A stretch of DNA of 19,977 nt from Xanthobacteraceae bacterium (GTDB lineage: Bacteria > Pseudomonadota > Alphaproteobacteria > Rhizobiales > Xanthobacteraceae): NCBI GenBank assembly GCA_019746355.1, contig JAIESC010000273.1, positions 1-19,977 on the forward strand, in the 5' to 3' direction. The position numbers were made by a program, and so were the translations under genes. The notes under the pieces were generated by a model that had not been told where the DNA came from, searched no databases, and was given only the letters and a program-made list of their open reading frames with translations. The stretch's first letter is position 1, and each line of letters opens with the position of its first letter. Shown here piece by piece: positions 5,428-13,151 of this stretch.

Positions 5428-6986
5428 ACGCGGCGTCGCAGATCGCCGAAGCCTCGGCGCGGCTGCCGGCCTATCTCGGCGGCCACGTGGCGGTCAGCGT
5501 CACCGCGCTGCTCCTCGGGCTTGCCATCAGCCTGCCGCTCGCCTTCGCGTCGATGCGGCGGCCGGCGCTGCAGAGCGCGCTGCTGGGCGTTGCGAGCATC
5601 GTGCAGACGATCCCGAGCCTGGCGCTGCTGGCGCTGTTCTATCCGCTGCTGCTCGGCATCGCGGCGCTGACCGAGCAGGCCTTCGGCGCGGGCTTCTCCG
5701 CGCTGGGCTTTCTGCCCTCGGTGCTGGCGCTCACGCTCTACAGCATGCTGCCGGTGTTGCGGAACACGATCACCGGGCTGAGCGGCATCGGACCGGCGAT
5801 CAACGAAGCGGCGCTCGGCGTCGGCATGACGCGGCGGCAGTCGCTGTTCATGGTCGAATTGCCGCTGGCTTTGCCGGTGATCATGGCCGGCATCCGCACC
5901 GCCGCGATCTGGGTGATCGGCGCCGCGACGCTGTCGACGCCGATCGGCCAGACCAGCCTCGGCAACTACATCTTCACCGGCCTGCAGACGCAGAACTGGG
6001 TGTTCGTGCTGTTCGGCTGTGCCGCTGCGGCGATCTTCGCGCTCGCGGTCGATCAGTTGCTGGCGCTGATGGAGCACGGCCTGACGCGGCGCAAGCGCAC
6101 ATGGGTCGCGGGCGGCGGACTGGGGATCGCGCTTCTTGCGGTCGCGGCGCTCCTGCCGGGGCTGTCGCAGCCGCGCGCGACCACCGTGATCGGCACCAAG
6201 CCGTTCACCGAGCAATACGTGCTGGCGGCGCTGATCGGCGAGCGGCTGGGCGAGCGCGGCCTGACCGCCACGGTCCGCGAAGGCCTCGGCTCGGCCGTCA
6301 TCTTCAATGCGCTGCACGCGGGGGAGATCGACCTCTATGTCGACTACTCCGGCACGATCTGGAGCAACCAGATGCGCCGCAGCGATGTCAGGCCGCGCGC
6401 GGAGGTTCTTTCAGCGATGAAGGACTGGCTCCAGCGTGACGGCATCGTGCTTGCGGGAGAACTCGGCTTCGAGAACGCCTATGCGCTGGCGATGCGGCCG
6501 GAGCGCGCGGAGAAGCTCGGCATCCGCACGCTCGGCGACCTCGCCCGCCACGCGCCTTCGCTTTCGATCGCCGGCGACTACGAATTCTTCGGCCGGCCGG
6601 AATGGCAGTCGATCCGGCAGGCCTACGGCCTTACGTTCCGCGAACAGCGGACGATGCAGCCTGAGTTCATGTATGCCGCCGTGGCGAACGGCGAGGCCGA
6701 CGTGATCGCGGGCTACACCAGCGACGGCCGCATCGCGCAGCACCATCTCACCGTGCTGGACGATCCGAAGCACGTCATTCCGCCGTACGACGCGGTGCTG
6801 CTGGTTTCGCCGAAGCGCGCCAACGATGAGGCGCTGCTTGCGACGCTCGCGCCGCTGATCAGCGCCATCGACGTCACGGCGATGCGCGAGGCCAACCTGC
6901 GCGCGTCAGGCGGCGGCGCGTCGGTCGCCGCGGCGGCGCACTGGTTGTCGGAGCAGATTCAGAACAAGGCCAAGACGGCGCGCTAG
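5424..6986 (+). CDS. fused osmoprotectant ABC permease and substrate-binding protein (OpuCB-OpuCC type)
   Basis: One 520-aa protein joins two subunits. Residues about 15-215 form a ProW/OpuCB permease with about six membrane segments and an EAA-type loop (EAALGVGMTRRQSLFMVELP, 128-147) that docks the ATPase. A further membrane segment at about 227-245 leads into an OpuBC/YehZ-like betaine-binding domain (253-515: VIGTKPFTEQYVLAALIGE, DLYVDYSGTIW, YAAVANGEADVIAGYTSDGRI). Tethering the receptor to the permease is known in this family. Likely substrates are glycine betaine, choline or a related compound; this follows from the family only. The start overlaps the ATPase stop by 4 bp (ATGA), which implies translational coupling. 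Confidence 0.94.
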   Translation: MNAASQIAEASARLPAYLGGHVAVSVTALLLGLAISLPLAFASMRRPALQSALLGVASIVQTIPSLALLALFYPLLLGIAALTEQAFGAGFSALGFLPSVLALTLYSMLPVLRNTITGLSGIGPAINEAALGVGMTRRQSLFMVELPLALPVIMAGIRTAAIWVIGAATLSTPIGQTSLGNYIFTGLQTQNWVFVLFGCAAAAIFALAVDQLLALMEHGLTRRKRTWVAGGGLGIALLAVAALLPGLSQPRATTVIGTKPFTEQYVLAALIGERLGERGLTATVREGLGSAVIFNALHAGEIDLYVDYSGTIWSNQMRRSDVRPRAEVLSAMKDWLQRDGIVLAGELGFENAYALAMRPERAEKLGIRTLGDLARHAPSLSIAGDYEFFGRPEWQSIRQAYGLTFREQRTMQPEFMYAAVANGEADVIAGYTSDGRIAQHHLTVLDDPKHVIPPYDAVLLVSPKRANDEALLATLAPLISAIDVTAMREANLRASGGGASVAAAAHWLSEQIQNKAKTAR

Positions 6987-6988
6987 CC

Positions 6989-7162
6989 TAGAGCGGTTTT
7001 CCAGTTGGTTTGCACCGCTGTTTCCCCGTCATGCGCGGGCTTGCCCCGCGCATGACGGCCGCGCATCTCGGCCAGGGGAGTACAGTGCCCGCCCAAGCGA
7101 GATGGCCGGGACAAGCCCGGCCATGACGACAGATGTTTCAGAGCGAGTGGAAAACGCGCTAA
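6989..7162. repeat. nested palindromic intergenic element
   Basis: Between convergent genes lies a mosaic of inverted repeats. The hairpin at 7026-7058 has a perfect 14-bp stem (CCGTCATGCGCGGG) and a 5-nt loop. The hairpin at 7102-7124 has a 9-bp stem (ATGGCCGGG) and an ACAAG loop. CATCTCG (7064-7070) and CGAGATG (7098-7104) form an intermediate pair. The outermost parts, AGCGGTTTTCCAGT near 6992-7005 and AGTGGAAAACGCGCT near 7146-7160, are imperfectly complementary. This resembles dispersed palindromes common in the genomes of this order. It probably terminates both the Opu operon and egtD. Confidence 0.75.
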
Positions 7163-7179
7163 AGGCGTTGCGCCGGCTG

Positions 7180-8211
7180 CTATCCCACCGCGGCGAGGTC
7201 GGGCCTCGGCCGCGGCGCCGGCGGCTCTTCCTTCAGCGTCAGCACGTGCACGCTGAAATATTTCTTTGGATCGGTCCACACCGCGGTCGACGACCAGCCT
7301 GCGCCGCGCGCGAGCGCGCCGAACGACTCGACGGTGTACTTGTAGCTGTTCTCAGTGTGGATGGTCTCGCCGGCGCGGAAGTCGATACACTCGCCGCAGA
7401 TCCTGATGCGCTGGCGCTTGTGGCTTGCCAGATGCATCTCGATGCGCGAGCGCTCGCGGTTGAAGAAGGCGTGATGCTCGAACGTGCCGACGTCGATCTT
7501 GGCGCCAAGCTCGCGGTTGATACGCTCGAGCAGATTGAGATTGAACGCCGCGGTCACGCCCTGGCTGTCGTTGTACGCGCGTTGCAGCACCTGCGTGTCC
7601 TTGACGAGATCGACACCGACGATGAGGGTCGAACCGCGGCCGAGCACGCGCGCCGCGTGGCGCATGAAAGCCGACGCCTGGTGCGGCTCGAAATTGCCGA
7701 TGGTCGAGCCGGGAAAGAAGCCGGCGCGCGGCAGCTCGTGCACGGACGCGGGCAGATCGAACGGCTTGCTGAAGTCGGCCGCGACCGGAAGCATCGCCAC
7801 GTCGGGAAACTCGCGCCGCAGCGTCTCGGCCTGCTGGCGCAGGAACTCGGCCGAGATGTCCACCGGCACATAGGCGGCGAGCGACTTGGCCTCGTGCAGC
7901 ACGATCCGCGTCTTGGTGCTGGCGCCGCTGCCGAACTCGACCAGTGCCGCGCCAGCCGGCAGAAGCCTTGCGATGTCCTGCGCGCGCTCGGTCAGGATGC
8001 CGATCTCGGTGCGCGTCGGATAATACTCGGGCAATTCGGTGATACGCTCGAACAACTCGGAGCCGGCGCGATCGTAGAAATATTTCGGCGACAGGCGCTT
8101 CGGCGTGGCCGAAAGGCCCGCAACCACATCGGCGGCAAAGGCTGCCGTCTCGCCCGACACCTCGATCTTCGCGTCAGAAACGACCTGCGGTCTGCGTGCG
8201 AGCGCTGTCAT
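7180..8211 (-). CDS. egtD: L-histidine N-alpha-methyltransferase, ergothioneine synthesis
   Basis: EgtD (343 aa) trimethylates histidine to hercynine with three S-adenosylmethionine, the first step toward the thiol antioxidant ergothioneine. Visible marks are YFYDRAGSELFERITELPEYYPTRTE (about 44-69), the SAM loop EFGSGASTKT (92-101), PVDIS (116-120), FFPGSTIGNFEP (165-176), and ETIHTENSYKYT (282-293), in which Glu287 and Ser289 match the substrate-binding E-x-S of the mycobacterial enzyme. Length is normal for the family. The gene follows egtB with 20 bp between stop and start, preceded by TAGGA, so the two form an operon. It ends in the palindromic region at 6989-7162. Confidence 0.96.
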   Translation of the reverse strand: MTALARRPQVVSDAKIEVSGETAAFAADVVAGLSATPKRLSPKYFYDRAGSELFERITELPEYYPTRTEIGILTERAQDIARLLPAGAALVEFGSGASTKTRIVLHEAKSLAAYVPVDISAEFLRQQAETLRREFPDVAMLPVAADFSKPFDLPASVHELPRAGFFPGSTIGNFEPHQASAFMRHAARVLGRGSTLIVGVDLVKDTQVLQRAYNDSQGVTAAFNLNLLERINRELGAKIDVGTFEHHAFFNRERSRIEMHLASHKRQRIRICGECIDFRAGETIHTENSYKYTVESFGALARGAGWSSTAVWTDPKKYFSVHVLTLKEEPPAPRPRPDLAAVG

Positions 8212-8231
8212 GCCCGGATCCTAATTTTGTT

Positions 8232-9455
8232 TCAGCGGTAGTCGACCAGCCGCAGGCCGCTGAACTGCCAGCGCGCGGGCGGGTGAAAGAAATTGCGATA
8301 GCTCACGCGCGCATGCCCGTCGGGCGTTGCGAGCGAGGAGCCGCGGAGCACCATCTGGTTGACCATGAACTTGCCGTTGTACTCGCCGAGCGCGCCTTCG
8401 GCCGCGCGATACCCGGGATAGGCGAGATAGGCGCTGCGTGTCCACTGCCAGGCGGTGCCAAACGCGTCGGTCAAAAGGTTGGCGCGCGCCGCGGCCTCCC
8501 ACTCGAACTCAGTCGGCAGGTCCTGGCCCTTCCAGCGGGCGAAGGCATCGGCCTCGTAATAGCTCACATGCAGCACCGGTGCCGCGGGATCGACCGGCCG
8601 CACGCCGCCCAGCGTCAGCGACGACCACTCACCGTCACGCTTGCGCCAGTAGCCCGGCGCGTCCCAGCCCTGCGCCTCGGCCGTGGCCCAGCCGTCCGAC
8701 AGCCACAGCGACGGCGTGGTGTAGCCGCCGTCGGCCATGAACTCGAGCCATTCGCCGCCGGTCACGAGATGCCGCGCGATGCGTCCCGGGCGCAGCAGCG
8801 TTTCGTGCATCGGCTGCTCGTTGTCGAAGCAGAAGCCGTCGCCGTCGTGACCGATGGAACGGATGCCGGCCGGAAGACCGGCGTAATCGCTTCCGTTTTT
8901 CGTTGCCGGCGGCTGCCAGGCGGCATCGTAGACCGGATCGGTCGGGTTCTGCGCGAAGGCGTGCAGGATGTCGGTCCACAGCAGCTCCTGATGCTGCTGC
9001 TCATGATGCAGGCCGATCTCGGCGATCGGCGCAACCGTTGCAAGGAGCCTGTCATCGGCACTGCGCAGCAGCGCCGTCACCGCCGCATCCACATGCGCGC
9101 GATAGGCCGTGACGTCGGCAATGGCCGGCCGCGTCAGCAGCCCGCGCTCGGGGCGCGGATGCCGCGGGCCGGCGGCGACGTAATAGGAGTTGAACAGGAC
9201 GGCGAAGCGCGGATCGAACTCGGTGTATCCCGGCGCATGCGGCTTGAGCAGGAATTGCTCGAAGAACCAGGTGGTGTGCGCGCGATGCCATTTCGCGGGG
9301 CTCGCGTCCGGCATCGACTGGATGGCCTGGTCCTCGGCCGAAAGCGGCGCTGCGCGGCGCTCGGTCTCCGCGCGCACGGCAAGGTAGGCATTCATCCAGT
9401 GCTGGCGCGGCGGCAAAGGCGCCTTTCTCGCCGCCGATACAAGCTGCAGCATCAT
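8232..9455 (-). CDS. egtB: hercynine oxygenase / ergothioneine sulfoxide synthase
   Basis: EgtB (407 aa) is a non-haem iron enzyme that joins hercynine to a thiol (gamma-glutamylcysteine or cysteine) with oxygen. The N-terminal DinB-like domain carries the three-histidine iron site: His60 in KWHRAHTTWFFEQF, and His151 and His155 in GLHHEQQHQELLW. The C-terminal formylglycine-generating-enzyme-like domain (about 185-405) shows PTEFEWEAAARA, GTAWQWTRS, and VLRGSS followed by SYRNFFHP and the terminal SGLRLV. The start at 9455 or the adjacent ATG at 9452 is supported by GCGGAGC just upstream; the open frame runs back to 9548 without a ribosome site. egtD follows. No egtA, egtC or egtE is in the window, so the thiol donor and the final lyase are not defined here. 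Confidence 0.95.
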   Translation of the reverse strand: MMLQLVSAARKAPLPPRQHWMNAYLAVRAETERRAAPLSAEDQAIQSMPDASPAKWHRAHTTWFFEQFLLKPHAPGYTEFDPRFAVLFNSYYVAAGPRHPRPERGLLTRPAIADVTAYRAHVDAAVTALLRSADDRLLATVAPIAEIGLHHEQQHQELLWTDILHAFAQNPTDPVYDAAWQPPATKNGSDYAGLPAGIRSIGHDGDGFCFDNEQPMHETLLRPGRIARHLVTGGEWLEFMADGGYTTPSLWLSDGWATAEAQGWDAPGYWRKRDGEWSSLTLGGVRPVDPAAPVLHVSYYEADAFARWKGQDLPTEFEWEAAARANLLTDAFGTAWQWTRSAYLAYPGYRAAEGALGEYNGKFMVNQMVLRGSSLATPDGHARVSYRNFFHPPARWQFSGLRLVDYR

Positions 9456-9840
9456 GATGCTCCGCCATGATTGGGATTCATTCGATCGGGCCCCCACCCG
9501 ATAATCGCGCCCCGGCCCGATTGTTCCTCCGGCCCGCGAGCGAGGCAACCCGACATAGGCATGTCATGTGTATTGTGCCAGACATTCGCCGAGATCACCC
9601 GCGGAATCGCCCAAGCAAAAAGCTGTGGAGGTTCAAGCCAGCGCGTATCGGCATGACAGGCATGGGCCCAACATAGGTGCGCAGCCCACGCATCAAAGGG
9701 CCAGCCACAGCATCAATTTGCATGACTTCGGGTCATTGCCTCGGCCGTGTCGGCTGTGGAAGATGGGACGAAAGCCGCAACAAAAGCGGCAATTCGACGC
9801 CATCGATGCGTCCTGCCTTGCTTTCGCCTGGGGAAATGCC
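9456..9840. promoter_or_regulatory. divergent intergenic region egtB / ModA-like cluster
   Basis: No gene is supported in this 385-bp stretch; it must hold promoters for both directions. It is visibly less GC-rich than its surroundings between about 9560 and 9735. Two inverted repeats stand out. ATCGGG (9485-9490) and CCCGAT (9497-9502) lie 30-47 bp upstream of egtB. ATGAC and GTCAT at 9722-9736 flank TTCGG. The first overlaps a possible minus-strand -10 (GATTAT, 9499-9504). No clear -35 was found. Confidence 0.45.
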
Positions 9841-10545
9841 GTGCCCGAGATCAAAGTCATCAGCACCACCGCGATGAAGACGTCGCTCGACGACCTCACC
9901 GCGGAATTCGAGCGCGCGTCCGGGCACATGCTCGCCCTGTCCTTCGGCCCCTCGGCGCGGATCAAGAAGCAGGTTGCCGACGGCGAGCCAAACGACGTCA
10001 CGATCGCAACCGACAACGGTATCGACGAACTGATCGCGCAGGGCCGGATCGTGCCGGGCACGCGCGCCGATCTCGCGCGCTCGGCCATGGCGCTCGCCGT
10101 GCAGAAGGGCGCGCCGAGGCCCGACATCTCCTCGGCGGAGAAGTTCAAGGCGGCGATGCTCGCGGCGAAATCGCTCGGCATGAGCAATCCGGTCGGCGGC
10201 GGCCAGAGCGGCGCCAATCTGGTGGCGATCTTCGAGCGGCTCGGCATCGCCGAGGCGATGAAGCCGAAGTGCTTCTACGGCCCCGGCGGGCCGGCCGGAC
10301 TGATCGGCAATTACCTCGTGCGCAAAGAGATCGAGGTCGGCATCCAGCAACTGCCCGAGCTGATGGCAGTGCCGGGCATCGACATCGTCGGCCCGCTGCC
10401 GCCGGACATCCAGAACATGACCGTGTTCTCGGCGGGCCTTTCCACCGCGGCAAAGAACGCGGACGGCGCGCGCGCCCTGATCCAGTTTCTGACCACGCCC
10501 GCCGCCCGGGCAGTGATCCAATCGAAGGGCCTCGAAGCAAGCTGA
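9841..10545 (+). CDS. ModA-like (SBP_bac_11) substrate-binding protein lacking a signal peptide
   Basis: The protein is 234 aa, of the molybdate-type binding-protein fold. Motifs shared with the next two genes are VISTTAMKTSLDDLTAEFERASGH, FGPSARIKKQ, NDVTIATDNGIDELIAQGRI, GGGQSGANL and PGIDIVGPLPPDIQ, with the C-terminal TTPAARAVIQSKGLE. The GTG at 9841 (preceded by GGGGAAATGCC) gives a protein that begins where the mature parts of its paralogues begin, so it lacks an export signal. An upstream ATG at 9763 would add 26 residues with no proper hydrophobic core. It is therefore either cytoplasmic or a gene that has lost its leader. It is followed after 14 bp by the second paralogue. Ligand unknown; no ModB or ModC is nearby. 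Confidence 0.85.
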   Translation: MPEIKVISTTAMKTSLDDLTAEFERASGHMLALSFGPSARIKKQVADGEPNDVTIATDNGIDELIAQGRIVPGTRADLARSAMALAVQKGAPRPDISSAEKFKAAMLAAKSLGMSNPVGGGQSGANLVAIFERLGIAEAMKPKCFYGPGGPAGLIGNYLVRKEIEVGIQQLPELMAVPGIDIVGPLPPDIQNMTVFSAGLSTAAKNADGARALIQFLTTPAARAVIQSKGLEAS

Positions 10546-10559
10546 AGCGGGAGTTTGGC

Positions 10560-11324
10560 ATGCGCCGGATGGCTTTCACCGCAGCGGTCGCGCTCGGCGT
10601 TTTCACGGTCGGCCACGCGGAGGCGGCCGAGATCAACGCCTTCGTATCCACCGCGGTCAAGGCCGCGACCGACGAAATCCTCCCCGCCTTCGAGCGCGCC
10701 AACGGCCACACCATCCGCGCAAGCTATGCGCCGTCCGGCGCGCTGGTGCCGCGCTTCCTCAAGGGAGAGCCGGTCGACATTTTCGTCACCGATGCGCCGG
10801 CGCTCGACGACCTGATCAGGCAGGGCAAGATCGCGGGTGGCCGGGTCGACCTGGTCCGGACCGGCATCGCCATCGCCGTGAAGAAAGGCGCACCGAAGCC
10901 CGACGTCTCGACGCCCGAGGCGCTCACGCGCGCGCTGCTCGCGGCGAAATCCATCGGCCATGCGTCGCCGGCCGGCGGCAGCATCACCGGCGGCCACGTG
11001 CAGTGGGTGTTCCGCCAGCTCGGCATCGCCGACGAGGTGACGCCGAAGCTGAAGATGTCGATGGGCGGGCCGAACAGCCGCGTCAGCGTTCTGGTGTCGA
11101 GCGGACAGGCCGAGATCGGCTTGCAGCAGGCCTCGGAGCTTTACGACAATCCCGAGGTCGAGGTGATCGGCATGCTGCCGGCACCTTTGCAGCAGACCAC
11201 GCAGTATTCCGCCGGCATCACGTCGAGCGCCAAGGAAGCCGCGGCCGCCAAGGCGATGATCGAGGCGCTGACCACGCCGCAGGCGAAAGCGATCTACAAG
11301 GCCAAGGGGCTCGAGCCCAACTGA
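10560..11324 (+). CDS. ModA-like (SBP_bac_11) periplasmic binding protein
   Basis: The protein is 254 aa, the middle of three tandem paralogues. The ATG at 10560 follows GCGGGAG and yields a Sec signal (MRRMAFTAAVALGVFTVGHA, cleavage near AEA|AEI). The mature protein shows INAFVSTAVKAATDEILPAF, YAPSGALVPRFLKGEPVDIF, the IAVKKGAPKPDVSTPEAL block, ASPAGGSITGGH and the C-terminal TTPQAKAIYKAKGLEPN. ModA-type proteins bind oxyanions such as molybdate, but many members of this branch lack permease partners and have no known ligand. It is separated from the third paralogue by 13 bp and is very probably co-transcribed with both neighbours. Confidence 0.92.
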   Translation: MRRMAFTAAVALGVFTVGHAEAAEINAFVSTAVKAATDEILPAFERANGHTIRASYAPSGALVPRFLKGEPVDIFVTDAPALDDLIRQGKIAGGRVDLVRTGIAIAVKKGAPKPDVSTPEALTRALLAAKSIGHASPAGGSITGGHVQWVFRQLGIADEVTPKLKMSMGGPNSRVSVLVSSGQAEIGLQQASELYDNPEVEVIGMLPAPLQQTTQYSAGITSSAKEAAAAKAMIEALTTPQAKAIYKAKGLEPN

Positions 11325-11337
11325 TGGGAGATACGCC

Positions 11338-12087
11338 GTGCGTAGAATTCTGCTGGCGGCGGCGGCGCTGCTCGTCGCGACGGGCGCACAGGGCGCCGAG
11401 ATCAAGGCGCTGATCACCACGGCGATGAACGCGGCGGTGATCGTGCTGGTGCCGGAGTTCGAGAAGGCCACCGGCCACAAGGTCGCAGTCAACTACGACC
11501 CGTCCGGCGGGCTGGCGCGGCGGCTGCGCGGCGGCGAATTCGCCGACATGATCCTGGTGGCAAGCCCGGAGCTCGACAAGCTGATCACCGAGGGCAAGGT
11601 GGTCAACCGCGTCGACGTCTCGCGCACCGGCATCGGCATTGCCGTGAAGAAGGGCGCACCGAAGCCGGACGTCTCGACGCCCGAGGCGCTCAAGCGCGCG
11701 CTGCTCGATGCGAAGTCGGTCGGCCACACCGCGCCGGCTGGCGGCGGCATCACCGCGCTGCATCTGCTGCGGACCTTCGAGAAGCTCGGTATCGCCAAGG
11801 AGGTCGCGGCCAAGACCAAGCTTGCGGCCGGCGGGCCGAACGGCCGCGTCTCGACGCTGATCGTCAACGGCGAGGCGGAGATCGCGTTTCAGCAGGTGTC
11901 GGAGCTGATGTCGAACCCGGAGGTCGAGGTGATCGGCATGCTGCCCGACGAGTTGCAGCAGATCACGATCAATTCGGCCGGCGTTACGGCTGTCGCCAAG
12001 GAGGCGGACGCGGCCCGCGCGCTGATCGCGCACATGACGATGCCTGCGGCGCTGGCGCTCTACAAGACCAAGGGACTGGGATTCTGA
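11338..12087 (+). CDS. ModA-like (SBP_bac_11) periplasmic binding protein
   Basis: The protein is 249 aa, third in the tandem. The GTG start at 11338 follows GGGAG with good spacing and gives MRRILLAAAALLVATGAQGA, a Sec signal cleaved near AQGA|E. Shared blocks with the preceding gene are IAVKKGAPKPDVSTPEAL (almost identical), PAGGGIT, VSELMSNPEVEVIGMLPDELQQ and the terminal LALYKTKGLGF. The close match, especially over the middle third, points to tandem duplication. No ABC permease or ATPase follows; the next gene is convergent. The ligand cannot be predicted from sequence alone. Confidence 0.92.
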   Translation: MRRILLAAAALLVATGAQGAEIKALITTAMNAAVIVLVPEFEKATGHKVAVNYDPSGGLARRLRGGEFADMILVASPELDKLITEGKVVNRVDVSRTGIGIAVKKGAPKPDVSTPEALKRALLDAKSVGHTAPAGGGITALHLLRTFEKLGIAKEVAAKTKLAAGGPNGRVSTLIVNGEAEIAFQQVSELMSNPEVEVIGMLPDELQQITINSAGVTAVAKEADAARALIAHMTMPAALALYKTKGLGF

Positions 12088-12099
12088 ACTTGGTTCTGG

Positions 12100-12166
12100 A
12101 TCCCGGGTTCGCGCCATAGCGCGTCGAAGAGGCGCGTGAACGCGCTTACGGCGCGCGCCCCGGGAT
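12100..12166. repeat. nested palindrome between convergent genes
   Basis: The outer arms are ATCCCGGGTTCGCGCC (12100-12115) and GGCGCGCGCCCCGGGAT (12150-12166). The inner arms are AGCGCGT (12118-12124) and ACGCGCT (12140-12146). It occupies the gap between the third ModA-like stop (12087) and the convergent receptor stop (12178) and probably acts as a two-way terminator. A partial copy of the left arm (AATCCCGGGTTCGCC) occurs at about 16876-16890, which suggests a dispersed family. Confidence 0.7.
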
Positions 12167-12177
12167 GACGCTGCGCG

Positions 12178-13137
12178 TCACTTGAACGCGCCCTTCTGGT
12201 CCAGCGCGCGCCATTTGGCGATCTCGGCGCTGAGGAAGCCGCCGAGCTTCTCCGGCGGGCCGCCGACGAAGCGGTAGCCGAGCTGAACCTCGCGCTCGCG
12301 CATGTCCGGCATCGCCAGCACCTTCTCGATATCGGCGTTGACCTTGGCGATAACGGCCCCAGGCGTGCCCTTCGGCGCGAAGAACCCATACCAGCTCGAC
12401 TCCTCCGGCATGTTGACGCCGACCTCGGTCAGCGTCGGGATCTCGGGCAAAAGCTTGGAGCGGGCCGGCCCGGAGAGCGCGAGCGCGCGCAGCTTGCCCG
12501 CGCGGATATTGCCGATCGAGCTGCCCATCGGGCCGAAGTTGATCTCGGTGCGCCCGGAGAACAGATCGTTCATGCCCTGCGACATCTGGCTGTAGGGCAC
12601 GTGCTGCATCCTGGTGCCGGTGACGTCCATGAACAGCACGGTGGAAAGGTGCGAGGTCGAGCCGATGCCGACCGAGTAGTAGTTCAGCTTGCCGGGATTG
12701 GCCTTCGCATAGTCGACCACCTCCTGGATCGACTTGAACGGCGTCACCGCCGAAACCTGGAACACCTCCTGCGAGCTCGCGACCAGGATGACCGGGTCGA
12801 AGCTCGTCACCGGGTCGAAGGCGGTGGCGGGCGACAGCGTCACGTTGGTGGCGAGCGTCTGCGCGCCGAAGTGCAGCGTATAACCGTCGGGCTGCGCCGC
12901 GGCGGCCGCGGCCGCGCCGATGTTGCCGCTGCCGCCAGGGCGGTTCTCGACCACGACCTGCTGACCCCACATCTGGCTCAGCCGGTCGGCAATCAGGCGA
13001 CCGAGGATGTCGATCGCGCCCGCGGGCGAGAACGCGATGATCATTTTGACCGGCCGGGTCGGATAATCCTGGGCCGCCGCGCTGCCGCCGAGACCGAGCA
13101 GCGCGACCACCGCCGCGGCGATCCAATCGCACTTCAT
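12178..13137 (-). CDS. Bug/TctC-family receptor (paralogue of the adjacent gene)
   Basis: The protein is 319 aa. The ATG at 13137 is favoured over the GTG three bases upstream because GGGAGG then sits at 5 nt spacing. The signal is MKCDWIAAAVVALLGLGG, cleaved near AAA|QDY. Bug motifs are YPTRPVKMIIAFSPAGAIDI, VVENRPGGSGNIG, QPDGYTLHFGAQTL, NYYSVGIGSTSHLS and QHVPYSQMSQG, with the C-terminus KWRALDQKGAFK. Most blocks recur in the upstream gene (13152-14132), showing tandem duplication; 14 bp separate them. IAFSPAG replaces the common PFPAGG loop, a feature shared only by this pair in the window. No TctAB partner is present. The substrate is unknown. Confidence 0.93.
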   Translation of the reverse strand: MKCDWIAAAVVALLGLGGSAAAQDYPTRPVKMIIAFSPAGAIDILGRLIADRLSQMWGQQVVVENRPGGSGNIGAAAAAAAQPDGYTLHFGAQTLATNVTLSPATAFDPVTSFDPVILVASSQEVFQVSAVTPFKSIQEVVDYAKANPGKLNYYSVGIGSTSHLSTVLFMDVTGTRMQHVPYSQMSQGMNDLFSGRTEINFGPMGSSIGNIRAGKLRALALSGPARSKLLPEIPTLTEVGVNMPEESSWYGFFAPKGTPGAVIAKVNADIEKVLAMPDMREREVQLGYRFVGGPPEKLGGFLSAEIAKWRALDQKGAFK

Positions 13138-13151
13138 CACGGCCTCCCGTT

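Noticed and set aside
5358..6317. 319-codon minus-strand frame opposite the permease
   Set aside because: Composition is almost entirely Arg, Gln, Asp and His, typical of an antisense shadow. The plus strand encodes clear permease and binding domains.
7026..7124. tRNA or small RNA gene
   Set aside because: The two hairpins are perfect palindromes without cloverleaf or tRNA-like conserved bases; a dispersed repeat or terminator explains them better.
9747..10559. N-terminal extension of the second ModA-like frame back to 9747
   Set aside because: The extension overlaps the first ModA-like gene in another frame and is Arg-rich without domain features. The ATG at 10560 has a ribosome site and a signal peptide.
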